In this document: positions 1 to 7,876 of the stretch, piece by piece
Numbering within the stretch: position 1 is the stretch's first letter
Layout of the letters: each line of letters starts with the position of its first letter
From: Bacillus licheniformis DSM 13 = ATCC 14580
GTDB lineage: Bacteria > Bacillota > Bacilli > Bacillales > Bacillaceae
Length of the DNA: 64,000 nt
Direction: 5' to 3'
Assembly: GCF_000011645.1 (NCBI RefSeq)
Contig: NC_006270.3
Coordinates: 3,804,501-3,868,500, forward strand
Position numbers and translations under genes: made by a program
The notes under the pieces: generated by a model
The model's input: the letters and a program-made list of their open reading frames with translations, nothing else
Told to the model about the DNA's origin: nothing
Database searches by the model: none

Positions 1-1
1 A

Positions 2-1330
2 GCACTGAAAAAAATGCCGCTCCGCTTTGAAAAACAGGATAAGCAAACAACCGAAAAAACCGCTCCGTACTTTTATGACGAAGCTGTTAAAGAAATTTCG
101 CGATTGCTGCGTTTGACGCCGGAGCAAGCGGAAACAGGCGGCTACAACGTATTCACCACGCTCAACCCGCGTCTCCAAAAAATTGCCGAGGATACGATCG
201 AACACACGATAGATTCGTCATCCGACATTCAGGCGGGATTTGCAGCGATCAACCCGTCCGACGGCAGCGTTCTCGCGCTTGTCGGAGGACGCGACTACGA
301 AAAAAGCCCTTTTAACCGCGTAACGCAGGCTATGCGGCAGCCCGGCTCCACCATGAAGCCTTTCCTTTATTATTCGGCGGTTCAAAACGGCTTTACACCG
401 GCCACCCGAATGAGGAGCGCGGAAACGACATTTGAGCTCGGGCAAGGCAGCGCTTATTCCCCGAGCAACTATCACGGCTATTATGCAGACGGTCCGATCA
501 CGCTTCTGCAGGCACTGGCTTTGTCCGATAACATTTACGCCGTGAAAACCCACCTTTTCCTCGGCATGGACAAACTGATTGATGCCGCAAAGCAATTCGG
601 CATCAACAGCCCGCTGCAAAAAGTGCCGTCGCTTGCGCTCGGAACATCCCCTGTGAAGCCGATTGAAATGGTGAACGGATACGCCATGTTTGCCAACGGC
701 GGGAAAAAAATCGAACCTTCCTTTATTACGAAAATTACCGATCCGAACGGGAAGGTTCTTTATGAAAAACCGAAGCGGAGCAAACAAATCCTTGACCCAA
801 AAGCGGCTTTTATCACGGCGAACATGATGAGCGGGATGTTCGACAAATCACTCAACGGCTATACATCTGTTACCGGCCGGACGATCGCAGATCAGCTGAC
901 GCGCCGATACGCCGGAAAATCGGGAACGACCAGCACCGACAGCTGGATGATCGGCTTTTATCCCGGTCTTGCTTCAGGCGTGTGGACGGGATATGACAAA
1001 GAGCGGACAATCGATGCCGTCGCAGAGAAAAACTATGCCAAACAAATTTGGGCTGAGTTTATGGAAAAAGCGCTTGAAGACGCGCCCGCCGCAGCTTTAA
1101 TGCCGCCTGAAGGCGTGAAAGGGATGTACATCGACCCGGCTACAGGTTATGCGGCGGCGCCCAGCTGCCCGTCCAAATATTTCGCTTATTTTATCAAAGG
1201 TACTGAACCCGAGCAGGTTTGCTATGGAAAGGAAATCTATAAGGAGCAAAACGCCGGGCACGAAAAGCCCGCCGCTCCCCCCCATAAGCGGCAAAAGTGG
1301 TGGGAAAAATGGTTTAAAAAAGGAGAATAA
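2..1330 (+). CDS. pbpG: Class A penicillin-binding protein, C-terminal part (PbpG/YwhE-like)
   Basis: The reading frame is already open at the left edge, so the start and the N-terminal glycosyltransferase domain are missing. What remains is the transpeptidase domain that cross-links peptidoglycan outside the membrane. The active-site motifs are visible in order: STMK (the catalytic serine, in RQPGSTMKPF), a SxN-type motif (LSDN) and KSG (AGKSGTTSTDSW). A short basic tail (KWWEKWFKKGE) ends the protein. Position next to ywhD, ywhC and ywhB matches B. subtilis ywhE (pbpG), a sporulation-associated class A PBP; the symbol rests on this synteny. Transcription ends at a strong hairpin just downstream. 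Confidence 0.9.
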   Translation, partial: ALKKMPLRFEKQDKQTTEKTAPYFYDEAVKEISRLLRLTPEQAETGGYNVFTTLNPRLQKIAEDTIEHTIDSSSDIQAGFAAINPSDGSVLALVGGRDYEKSPFNRVTQAMRQPGSTMKPFLYYSAVQNGFTPATRMRSAETTFELGQGSAYSPSNYHGYYADGPITLLQALALSDNIYAVKTHLFLGMDKLIDAAKQFGINSPLQKVPSLALGTSPVKPIEMVNGYAMFANGGKKIEPSFITKITDPNGKVLYEKPKRSKQILDPKAAFITANMMSGMFDKSLNGYTSVTGRTIADQLTRRYAGKSGTTSTDSWMIGFYPGLASGVWTGYDKERTIDAVAEKNYAKQIWAEFMEKALEDAPAAALMPPEGVKGMYIDPATGYAAAPSCPSKYFAYFIKGTEPEQVCYGKEIYKEQNAGHEKPAAPPHKRQKWWEKWFKKGE

Positions 1331-1350
1331 ACTTTTTAGGGGGATAGACG

Positions 1351-1387
1351 AACCCCCCGGACTTCATGGCAGTCCGGGGGGTTTTTC
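1351..1387. terminator. Bidirectional rho-independent terminator between pbpG and ywhD
   Basis: A GC-rich stem (AACCCCCCGGACT pairing with AGTCCGGGGGGTT) with a 7-nt loop is followed by a T run on the + strand and by a T-rich stretch on the - strand. It separates the two convergent genes. Confidence 0.9.
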
Positions 1388-1903
1388 CTATTGCTGGAGC
1401 AGTCCCTTTTTCAGCTCGTCTGATGAACGGTCCCAAAGCCCTTGATCATGGTTTTTCAGAAAATCGGCAAGAACGCGCTTAGAACCTTCATCCATATGCT
1501 CGACGATAATCTTCCGCTTCATCGACTTATCCATTAAATTGACGTGCTCCGGAAGCGATTTGTAGCCGCGGCGGATGCTTCTGTCGACCGTCATTTCGCA
1601 TGCCGTCACACCCGCATAATAAGGGCCTTCTTCCCTGCGGTCGATCGTAACCCACACAAGCCAGTAAGGTTTTCCGTTCGGCACCTCTTCTTTGTTCGGC
1701 AAAAATTTGATTCCTTTTTCAACCGTGCTGCGGGCGTGCATGGCGCCGATATCCACAAACGCTTCTTTCTCTTCAACATCGACAATGACAGGCGAGATGT
1801 TGTCAAGGCTTAATGCGCCTGCTCCAAATCCCCCGTGTCCGTCTGTCGGATCGCTTTTAATAATGTTGAATCCGATTGTTTTTTTCTTTTTTCCTTGTTC
1901 CAT
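1388..1903 (-). CDS. ywhD: Conserved hypothetical protein YwhD
   Basis: A 171-residue soluble protein matching the B. subtilis YwhD family in length and position. No catalytic motif is recognisable; the N-terminus is Lys-rich (EQGKKKKTIGF). The ATG at this position is preferred over an in-frame TTG one codon upstream because AGGAGGT lies 7 nt before the ATG. It lies 12 nt downstream of ywhC on the same strand, so the two are probably co-transcribed. Function unknown. Confidence 0.85.
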   Translation of the reverse strand: MEQGKKKKTIGFNIIKSDPTDGHGGFGAGALSLDNISPVIVDVEEKEAFVDIGAMHARSTVEKGIKFLPNKEEVPNGKPYWLVWVTIDRREEGPYYAGVTACEMTVDRSIRRGYKSLPEHVNLMDKSMKRKIIVEHMDEGSKRVLADFLKNHDQGLWDRSSDELKKGLLQQ

Positions 1904-1915
1904 CAAAAATACCTC

Positions 1916-2599
1916 CTACATCAGCGGCCGGAAAACGCTGTTAAATATCGATATGATCAATTCCCGCCCGTCATTCAAAAACGGCCAGAATACATATTGG
2001 CCAAGCGGTGTAATGACGATAATCAGAAAGACGATCGAGCCGTACGCCTCATATTTCGACAGCTTCGCCCGCACTTCGGGGGCGACCACATCCTGTATAA
2101 CCCGAAAACCGTCAAGAGGCGGGAACGGCATTAAATTAAACAGAAATAAAAGCAGGTTGAGATTCACCCAAATCGTAAAAAATTGAAGCAAACCGCTGTA
2201 AAAACCGGCAGGCAGCGTCCCGGACAGCTTCACGGACAAAAGCAGCAATATAAAACCGATGAAAGCAAGGATCAGATTGCTGATCGGTCCGGCGATTGAC
2301 ACGAGAAATCCGGCCAGCCTCGGGTTTTTAAAATAAAAGCGGTTAACGGGCACCGGCTTTGCCCAGCCGAATCCCAATATAAAGATCAAAATCGTTCCAA
2401 ACGGATCAAGATGCTTAAGCGGGTTGAGCGTCAGCCTGCCCTGCCGTTTGGCCGTCTCATCGCCGAATTTGTAAGCCACATACGCATGGGCGACCTCATG
2501 CACAGTGAATGCGGCAGCAAGTGTCAAAACAACATACGGAATCATTTCCAGCGGATAAATAAGAAAACGGTCTAAAATGTGGCTTTCCCTCTTTCTCAT
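1916..2599 (-). CDS. ywhC: Site-2-protease-like zinc metalloprotease, M50 family (YwhC)
   Basis: An integral membrane protein of about 227 residues. The zinc motif HEVAH lies in the first hydrophobic segment (FTVHEVAHAYVAYKFGD), followed by the family motif NPLKHLDPFGT and a second conserved stretch (NLMPFPPLDG) carrying the Asp ligand near the C-terminal third. These are hallmarks of M50 peptidases, which cut within the membrane. The start is uncertain: the chosen ATG and a TTG two codons upstream both lack a well-placed ribosome binding site (GGAG lies about 17 nt away). A shorter start near the first hydrophobic segment is possible. Substrate unknown. Confidence 0.85.
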   Translation of the reverse strand: MRKRESHILDRFLIYPLEMIPYVVLTLAAAFTVHEVAHAYVAYKFGDETAKRQGRLTLNPLKHLDPFGTILIFILGFGWAKPVPVNRFYFKNPRLAGFLVSIAGPISNLILAFIGFILLLLSVKLSGTLPAGFYSGLLQFFTIWVNLNLLLFLFNLMPFPPLDGFRVIQDVVAPEVRAKLSKYEAYGSIVFLIIVITPLGQYVFWPFLNDGRELIISIFNSVFRPLM

Positions 2600-2685
2600 A
2601 TACAAAGATTTACTATCTCCAGTATACTATAAGAGAACCTGATGCTAAAGTGAGCAGCCATTTTTTAAAAGGAGGAGGAGAACAT

Positions 2686-2871
2686 ATGCCATACGTAACT
2701 GTTCAAATGCTGGAAGGCCGCACAGATGAACAAAAAAGAAATCTCGTTAAAAAAGTGACCGAAGCCGTCTCCGAAACAACAGGCGCACCTGCAGAAAAAA
2801 TCGCGGTCATCATTGAGGAAATGAAAAAGGAAAACTACGGTGTCGCCGGCAAACGAATGAGCGATATGTAA
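2686..2871 (+). CDS. ywhB: 4-oxalocrotonate tautomerase family protein (YwhB)
   Basis: A 61-residue tautomerase of the 4-OT superfamily with the catalytic N-terminal proline exposed after Met removal (MPYVTVQMLEG). The start is fixed by this Pro and by GGAGGAGG just upstream; in-frame codons further upstream would bury the Pro. In B. subtilis YwhB has 2-hydroxymuconate tautomerase activity in vitro, but its physiological role is unclear. It is distinct from the tautomerase in the aromatic island at 12.4 kb. Monocistronic, divergent from ywhC. Confidence 0.9.
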   Translation: MPYVTVQMLEGRTDEQKRNLVKKVTEAVSETTGAPAEKIAVIIEEMKKENYGVAGKRMSDM

Positions 2872-2874
2872 AAG

Positions 2875-2915
2875 AAAACGGCGTTCGCCGCTTACGCGCG
2901 GGACGCCGTTTTTAT
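2875..2915. terminator. Terminator between ywhB and the metzincin gene
   Basis: Stem AAAACGGCGT with ACGCCGTTTT, loop of about 18 nt, T-rich tail on the + strand and A-rich upstream flank giving Ts on the - strand. It serves both convergent genes. Confidence 0.85.
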
Positions 2916-3721
2916 TATTTATACCAAGCTTTGTTTTTAGTGATCTGGCTATTGTGAGCTGAATCCCAAACATCGACCGTGTATGCGTAGTCGTAGTTCA
3001 TAATGCAGCGGATTCCGCTTCCTTGCGCATCGTGGTTCAAGCCGAAGTTATGGGAAAATTCGTGGGTTGCAGCTTTTGCCGTGTTGGCCGTTCCCTGGTC
3101 GAGGTTTACGCTGAAGGCGCTGCCGTTCGGCTTGCTGTTGTATACGTATGCGATGCCGCCGGCGTCAAAATTACTGTTCGCCGTAAATCCGACGACGAAT
3201 TTATAGCTGCGCCCGCTGAAATTGCTCTGAAGGTTTGATAGAATTTGAGAGCTGTTGCTGCCTGAAGAGGTCCAAGGCGCCACAGCTTCGACGACAAAAT
3301 CAACATCGTGATCCCTGTTGAACATGACATCCGCCTGCTCAATAATTTGGACGATTCTTGTCTGCCAATCGCTGTATTTCGCCCGATACTGAGCGTCAGC
3401 CACGGCAAGGACGCTCACTTTCTGGCTTCCCGTGCCTGCCTGGGTTGAAAACGACCCTTTGCCCGTATTCTTTTTAAACGTTTTCGTTCCCGTCACATTT
3501 CCTTTCTCATCCAGTATTTTCGTATTGACCGTTCTTTCAATTTGAACTTTTCCTTTCAAGTCTTTAAAATCTTTCGCTTTAGGCAAAGAATCAATATAAG
3601 TTCCTCTTGCTTCATGATCGTGCTCGTGCTCATGCCCGCCCGTCTTGGCGGCACCGGCCGTCACACCGGGAATGAGACTGACGGAAAGTAATAGAGATAA
3701 GAATAAAGAACGTTTCTTCAC
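2915..3721 (-). CDS. Secreted zinc metalloprotease, metzincin (M84, MprBi-like)
   Basis: A 268-residue exported protease. It has a signal peptide (about residues 1-25, ending near TAGAA), then a histidine-rich stretch (GGHEHEHDHE, residues 29-37), a propeptide-like region and the catalytic domain. The extended zinc motif HEFSHNFGLNHD (His220, Glu221, His224, His230) and a Met-turn (CIMNYDY, Met241) define a metzincin. Among bacilli this fits MEROPS family M84, typified by the B. intermedius secreted metalloproteinase MprBi. The start is GTG with AGGAGGGG 7 nt upstream. The His-rich segment just after the signal peptide may bind metal; that is inference. Confidence 0.85.
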   Translation of the reverse strand: MKKRSLFLSLLLSVSLIPGVTAGAAKTGGHEHEHDHEARGTYIDSLPKAKDFKDLKGKVQIERTVNTKILDEKGNVTGTKTFKKNTGKGSFSTQAGTGSQKVSVLAVADAQYRAKYSDWQTRIVQIIEQADVMFNRDHDVDFVVEAVAPWTSSGSNSSQILSNLQSNFSGRSYKFVVGFTANSNFDAGGIAYVYNSKPNGSAFSVNLDQGTANTAKAATHEFSHNFGLNHDAQGSGIRCIMNYDYAYTVDVWDSAHNSQITKNKAWYK

Positions 3722-3907
3722 TGCAAAACCCCTCCTTATTTTTTGAACGAATGAAAAATTCTGCTAGTTATCAAAAAATTCCTTCAATTCATCCAAAAAG
3801 AGGAAATATTGCATACGTTCTTTTCACTGCTTCTTTCAATTTCCCTACAAAAATTCCAAAACGCAGACAAAAAAACAAACCAAAAAACCTACCGTTTTTC
3901 GGCAGGC

Positions 3908-4411
3908 TTATGAACAAAGATTTCTGAGCTTTTTTATGTAAGCGACGGCTTCATCGAATTCTTCGTCCGTATACCGCTGTTTGCTTTTTACGGTAAACAC
4001 TTTTTCTCTAATCTCTTCCTGCTCCAGCCCCTCAAAATACAAAATCGTCGACACCAGTTCCAAAAAACGCGATGACTGGCCGTTTACGTCGTCTAAATAG
4101 GCTTTAATATCCCGCATATCCAGCTCACACTGGCTCAAAAACTGCTTTCCCGCTTCAGTGGGTGAATAGCGGTATTGATAATAGCCGCCCTTTTTTTCTT
4201 TGACTTCATGGAGAAATCCGAGATTGCAAAGTTCTTCGACTTGAAGCGTCAGCTCCTCTGAATAAGGCCCGTAAAAATGAAAATCATACTTTTCATAAAA
4301 AGGAAGCTCCAATTTCTTTGCGATATAAATGATTTTCTGCAGCTTTTTCCGCCCGACAATCTCCCCCGAATCCGAGAAGACCTTCATCAGCTTTGCATGT
4401 TCTTTTAACAA
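3908..4411 (-). CDS. ywgA: Conserved hypothetical protein YwgA
   Basis: A 167-residue soluble protein matching the YwgA family in length and position. The sequence suggests a winged-helix-like fold (GRKKLQKIIYIAKKLELPFYEKYDFHFYGPYSEEL is typical of this family), but no DNA-binding role is proven. Translation starts at a TTG; no in-frame ATG lies upstream, and AAGGAG is about 11 nt away. It follows ywfO by 30 nt on the same strand and is probably in the same transcript. The 186 nt between it and the metzincin gene contain only AT-rich sequence with no recognised element. Confidence 0.8.
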   Translation of the reverse strand: MLKEHAKLMKVFSDSGEIVGRKKLQKIIYIAKKLELPFYEKYDFHFYGPYSEELTLQVEELCNLGFLHEVKEKKGGYYQYRYSPTEAGKQFLSQCELDMRDIKAYLDDVNGQSSRFLELVSTILYFEGLEQEEIREKVFTVKSKQRYTDEEFDEAVAYIKKLRNLCS

Positions 4412-4441
4412 ATCTCCGCCATCTCCTTCATCCTTTTCTTT

Positions 4442-5740
4442 CTATTTCAGTCCGAGCAATTCTTTCATTCTTTTCGCATGACGGCCGTCAGGCAGCCCTT
4501 CGATTAAATCGAGCGGGAAATACAGCTTATGGTCCGTTCTCCGCTTGCCTGATATCGCATCGACAATATCGGACTGCCGCGACAGCTCCTTAATCTGGCC
4601 GTTGTGCGTCAGCAATTGAATCGGGAGGCGTTCCTCTTCTTCCCCCGGTCTGTAGAAATCATAAGGAAGATCTGAGGACGAATCCACCACAAGATAATAT
4701 TCGGGATCAATCCCTGATTCTTTAAACAAGTTGGTCAGTTCAAAGTAAGTCGCCATTTCCTCATTCGGATTGAATTCCGCATACTGGAACAGCCTGCGGT
4801 TGATAAAACGGCGGCATAAATCAGACAAAATTTCGTCCTCTTCTTTTTCCCAGGCCTGAAAATAATAAAGAATGATTGATTCATCAAGACTTAAATAATC
4901 TTCCAATGTGACATTGCCTTCAAAAATAGAATAAAAATGCACTGGCGCATGCGTGAAAACATAGCCTTCCTCATGAAGCTGCTTTGCACGGTGAAGAATC
5001 TTCGTCAAAATCACTTCCGCACTTCTTGTCACAGGATGGAAGTAGACCTGCCAGTACATCTGGTACCGGCTCATAATATAGTCCTCAACAGCATGCATTC
5101 CGCTTTGCTTAATGACGATTTGGTCTTCGCGCGGCCGCATGACGCGGAGAATCCGCTCCATATCAAAATGACCGTAGCTGACGCCGGTGTAATAGGCGTC
5201 CCTCTGAAGGTAGTCCATGCGGTCAGCGTCAATCTGGCTTGAGATCAGGCTGACGACCTGCTTATTTTGATAGGTTTTCGCGATGACTTCAGCGACATCC
5301 TTTGCAAATGTCGGACTTACCTTGTTTAATACTCGGTTAACTTCTGTATCGCCTAAAATGATCGCTCTCGTAAAGTCTTCATGATCAAGCCGGAAGACCT
5401 TTTCAAACGAATGGGAAAACGGGCCGTGCCCCAAATCGTGCAGCAATGCGGCGCAAAGGCACAGATCGCGCTCGCTGTCATCCCATTCCTCCCTGCCTTT
5501 AAAAACGTCATCAACCATTCTTCTGACAATTTCATAGACGCCGAGAGAATGGTTGAAACGGCTGTGTTCGGCTCCGTGAAACGTCAAATAGGTCGTCCCA
5601 AGCTGTTTGATTCTGCGCAGCCTCTGAAATTCGCGGGTTCCGATCAAGTCCCATATCAGCTTGTCCCGTACGTGGACATAGCGGTGAACAGGATCTTTAA
5701 ACACTTTTTCTTCTGATAATTTTCCGTTTGGATACGCCAT
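4442..5740 (-). CDS. ywfO: HD-domain phosphohydrolase (YwfO)
   Basis: A 432-residue protein with the HD superfamily metal motif: HSLGVYEIVRRM followed by LLHDLGHGPFSHSFE and a later D (QIDADRMDYLQRD). This is the dGTPase-like HD architecture of B. subtilis YwfO (433 residues), a nucleotide phosphohydrolase. The start (MAYPNGKL) is chosen because GAGGGAC sits a few nt upstream and the length fits; an in-frame extension of 16 residues upstream has no ribosome binding site. First gene of a ywfO-ywgA unit. Confidence 0.88.
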   Translation of the reverse strand: MAYPNGKLSEEKVFKDPVHRYVHVRDKLIWDLIGTREFQRLRRIKQLGTTYLTFHGAEHSRFNHSLGVYEIVRRMVDDVFKGREEWDDSERDLCLCAALLHDLGHGPFSHSFEKVFRLDHEDFTRAIILGDTEVNRVLNKVSPTFAKDVAEVIAKTYQNKQVVSLISSQIDADRMDYLQRDAYYTGVSYGHFDMERILRVMRPREDQIVIKQSGMHAVEDYIMSRYQMYWQVYFHPVTRSAEVILTKILHRAKQLHEEGYVFTHAPVHFYSIFEGNVTLEDYLSLDESIILYYFQAWEKEEDEILSDLCRRFINRRLFQYAEFNPNEEMATYFELTNLFKESGIDPEYYLVVDSSSDLPYDFYRPGEEEERLPIQLLTHNGQIKELSRQSDIVDAISGKRRTDHKLYFPLDLIEGLPDGRHAKRMKELLGLK

Positions 5741-5956
5741 TTTTGTCCCTCTTTTTTTCAAACGTGAGGCAAACTGATCGCTGCCCATCCGTCTCTTTTT
5801 CTTCGGAAAACTAAATGTATATTGTAAGTATTGCCCGATCTGCTTGTTTTCTTTAAGGTCTGCTTCTATTATATCGAGTCTGTTTTTTTGAAAACATCCT
5901 TGAATTTACCCGGCCATTTGTTCCAGCCTGCCAAAAAGCCGTTAAACAAGCAAAAA

Positions 5957-5980
5957 CGCCTGACCCGTTAGGGAGGCGGT
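5957..5980 (-). terminator. Terminator of the DUF1450 gene
   Basis: Interrupted stem (CGCC and CCC arms pairing with GGG and GGCG) followed by TTTTTG on the - strand, starting at the stop codon of the upstream gene. Confidence 0.65.
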
Positions 5981-6204
5981 TATTTTTTGAGTTTCTTTTT
6001 CACTTTTTCGATCAGCTCGTCTTCATCAGGAGCTGACAGCGGACGATTATTGACAAACGCAAACGATTTTTTTCGTCCCGGCCCGCAGTAAGACTGGCAG
6101 CCGATTTCCACTTTTGCATCCGGATCAATTTCTTTCAGACGGGGCAAAAGCGTCTTTAAATTGGTGGCCTGGCAATCGTCGCATACTCGAAATTCATTAG
6201 CCAT
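5980..6204 (-). CDS. Small DUF1450-type protein (probable YwzC)
   Basis: A 74-residue protein with two CxxC-like cysteine pairs (VCDDCQATN near the start and CQSYCGPGRKKSFAFVNNRPL in the middle), the pattern of the DUF1450/thioredoxin-like small proteins such as YuzB. The cysteines suggest a redox or metal role, which is unproven. The start is supported by AAAGGAAG 8 nt upstream. Its location between ywfO and rsfA suggests it is ywzC, but this was not verified. Confidence 0.75.
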   Translation of the reverse strand: MANEFRVCDDCQATNLKTLLPRLKEIDPDAKVEIGCQSYCGPGRKKSFAFVNNRPLSAPDEDELIEKVKKKLKK

Positions 6205-6365
6205 TTCATACGCTTCCTTTCGTTTTGTTCATCTGTCTTTATGAAAGGCATTCAACTGTGCCGAACTTTTATAAAAAATGACACCATCCTTCATTTTACA
6301 AGGATTCTTTCATTCCTGCAAGGATCGCGCTAAAAAAATCAGTTCCTATTCTTTTAGCAAACTTG

Positions 6366-6396
6366 TATAAATATTTTCCAAAATGGACAATCTAAT
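6366..6396 (+). promoter_or_regulatory. Sigma-F-type promoter of rsfA
   Basis: GTATA, then exactly 15 nt, then GGACAATCTAA. This fits the sigma-F consensus (GYWTA, N15, GGNNANANTN). It lies about 28 nt before the rsfA start. rsfA is known to be a sigma-F-dependent forespore gene in B. subtilis. Confidence 0.75.
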
Positions 6397-6423
6397 ACCA
6401 ATACTGACAATGGGAGTTGAGAA

Positions 6424-7212
6424 GTGATGAAACAAAGACAAGACGCTTGGTCTGAGGAAAATGATTTACTGCTTGCTGAAACGGTATTGCGGCATGTCAG
6501 GGAAGGGAGCACACAGCTGAACGCCTTCGAGGAAGTCGGAGACAGACTGAACAGGACATCAGCCGCCTGCGGTTTTAGATGGAACGCAGTTGTCCGCCAC
6601 CAATACGAAAAAGCATTGCAGCTGGCTAAAAAACAGAGGAAGCAAAGAATGCGCGCCCTCGGAAACGGACAGCCGGCGAAAAAACGCTTATTATACAAGC
6701 CGCCGGTCGAAACGAATGCTGAACCTCCTGCAGAAAGCGTTGTTGAGCAGAAGAAAGCAACCGCAGATTCAAGCGAACAGCAGCCGATCGCCAGCGAGCA
6801 TCTGCCTTATGTTGATGAGAGCTTTAAAGAAGAGTTAGCTAGTTTATCTCACCTTCTATCGCCAAATCAGCCGCAGGCCGGCCATACAGCCGATACATCG
6901 AAAGACATGACGATCGATGATGTGATCCGCTTCCTGCAAAACTATACAGGAAACGAAGAACAAACTGCCGCTTTAAAAATGGAAAATGAACGTTTAAAAC
7001 AGGAAAACGAAGAACTGACGAAGAAAGTTGAAAAGCTTGAAGCGGAAGTCAAAAAGCTGGAAAAAGACCAGACAACCATCCAGGAAGACTACGAAACGCT
7101 CGTAAAAATTATGAACCGTGCAAGAAAACTAGTTTTATTCGAAGAAGACGAACACGCTGCGCCCGCCTTCAAAATGGACCGGAACGGCAATTTAGAAAAA
7201 ATGGCTGAATAG
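6424..7212 (+). CDS. rsfA: Prespore-specific transcriptional regulator RsfA
   Basis: A 262-residue protein with an N-terminal Myb/SANT-like helix-turn-helix (DAWSEENDLLLAETVLRHVREG...CGFRWNAVVRHQYEKA, residues 8-62), a low-complexity middle and a C-terminal coiled coil with heptads of Leu, Glu and Lys (about residues 170-235). This is the RsfA/YlbO architecture. In B. subtilis RsfA tunes sigma-F genes in the forespore. The GTG start is 7 nt from GGGAG; the next codon is ATG and is an alternative. A terminator follows. Confidence 0.9.
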   Translation: MMKQRQDAWSEENDLLLAETVLRHVREGSTQLNAFEEVGDRLNRTSAACGFRWNAVVRHQYEKALQLAKKQRKQRMRALGNGQPAKKRLLYKPPVETNAEPPAESVVEQKKATADSSEQQPIASEHLPYVDESFKEELASLSHLLSPNQPQAGHTADTSKDMTIDDVIRFLQNYTGNEEQTAALKMENERLKQENEELTKKVEKLEAEVKKLEKDQTTIQEDYETLVKIMNRARKLVLFEEDEHAAPAFKMDRNGNLEKMAE

Positions 7213-7287
7213 CGCTCTCAGAGGATGCGGCAGAGACGTTCAGGCAGCAAGGACTGACAATGCATACAAACATTTTTCGATACGAGG

Positions 7288-7320
7288 ATACCCCTTTCTT
7301 TAAAAAAGGGGGTATTTTTA
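7288..7320 (+). terminator. Terminator downstream of rsfA
   Basis: Stem ATACCCCTTT with AAAGGGGGTAT (one bulged G) followed by TTTTTA. Confidence 0.75.
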
Positions 7321-7392
7321 CCTTTCTGCGGCTTGCTTTTATATGACAAAAATTTCATAATAGGGATAGCAATTCATAAGGCGGGGTATTCG

Positions 7393-7722
7393 ATGAAGTT
7401 TGTTTTATATGCGGTTCAGTTCGGCACTGCGGCCCTTTTGTTTTTGTTTTCTGCATTGGCAAGCTGGTATCAAGGCAGCGAGCTTTTAAAGGTGCCGTGG
7501 GAGTGGAAATATACAGCCAAGTTTACAAGTTGGCTGTACGGAGAGGACTCCATTAAAAACGCACATAATATTTCACAGCTTGATTTTTTCGTCTATGCGG
7601 CCAAGCATACGCCGGCAACCGTTATTTTAATGGCCGTCAGTTTGGCGTATATCATCGCTTTGGCGGCTTATCTTCTCATCAAAACATATGTAAAACGAAA
7701 AAGCGCTTCGAGCGCAGCATAA
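7393..7722 (+). CDS. Small two-helix membrane protein, DUF4306 (YjdJ-like)
   Basis: A 109-residue protein with two hydrophobic helices (residues 3-25 and about 75-98) separated by a polar extracellular-type loop, and a basic C-terminal tail (KTYVKRKSASSAA). The motif FLFSALASWYQGS matches the YjdJ/DUF4306 family as I recall it. The start is chosen at MKFVLY, preceded by AAGGCGGGG; an upstream in-frame ATG has no ribosome binding site. Function unknown. Confidence 0.7.
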   Translation: MKFVLYAVQFGTAALLFLFSALASWYQGSELLKVPWEWKYTAKFTSWLYGEDSIKNAHNISQLDFFVYAAKHTPATVILMAVSLAYIIALAAYLLIKTYVKRKSASSAA

Positions 7723-7750
7723 AAAAACCGCTCCGGAAGCGGTGAGGTGT

Positions 7751-7790
7751 GGCAAAATCCTAAAACGTTCAACCGTTTTAGGATTTTGCC
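7751..7790. repeat. Perfect 17-bp inverted repeat (hairpin) between the DUF4306 gene and lipL
   Basis: GGCAAAATCCTAAAACG and its exact complement are separated by six bases (TTCAAC). No T run follows on either strand, so it is not a standard rho-independent terminator. A weaker hairpin (ACCGCT-ccgga-AGCGGT) lies immediately upstream at 7727-7743. Together they may end both convergent transcripts or form a stable RNA 3' end. Confidence 0.8.
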
Positions 7791-7876
7791 GTCTTTGAAG
7801 CATTTTACAGCCCGCTGGTTTTTCACCGCTTTAAGCATGCCTGACAACGAATATAAAGGCGGCGGAGGCTCTTCTT

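Noticed and set aside
218..787. 189-codon - strand reading opposite pbpG
   Set aside because: It is antisense to the transpeptidase domain with all its catalytic motifs and has no ribosome binding site.
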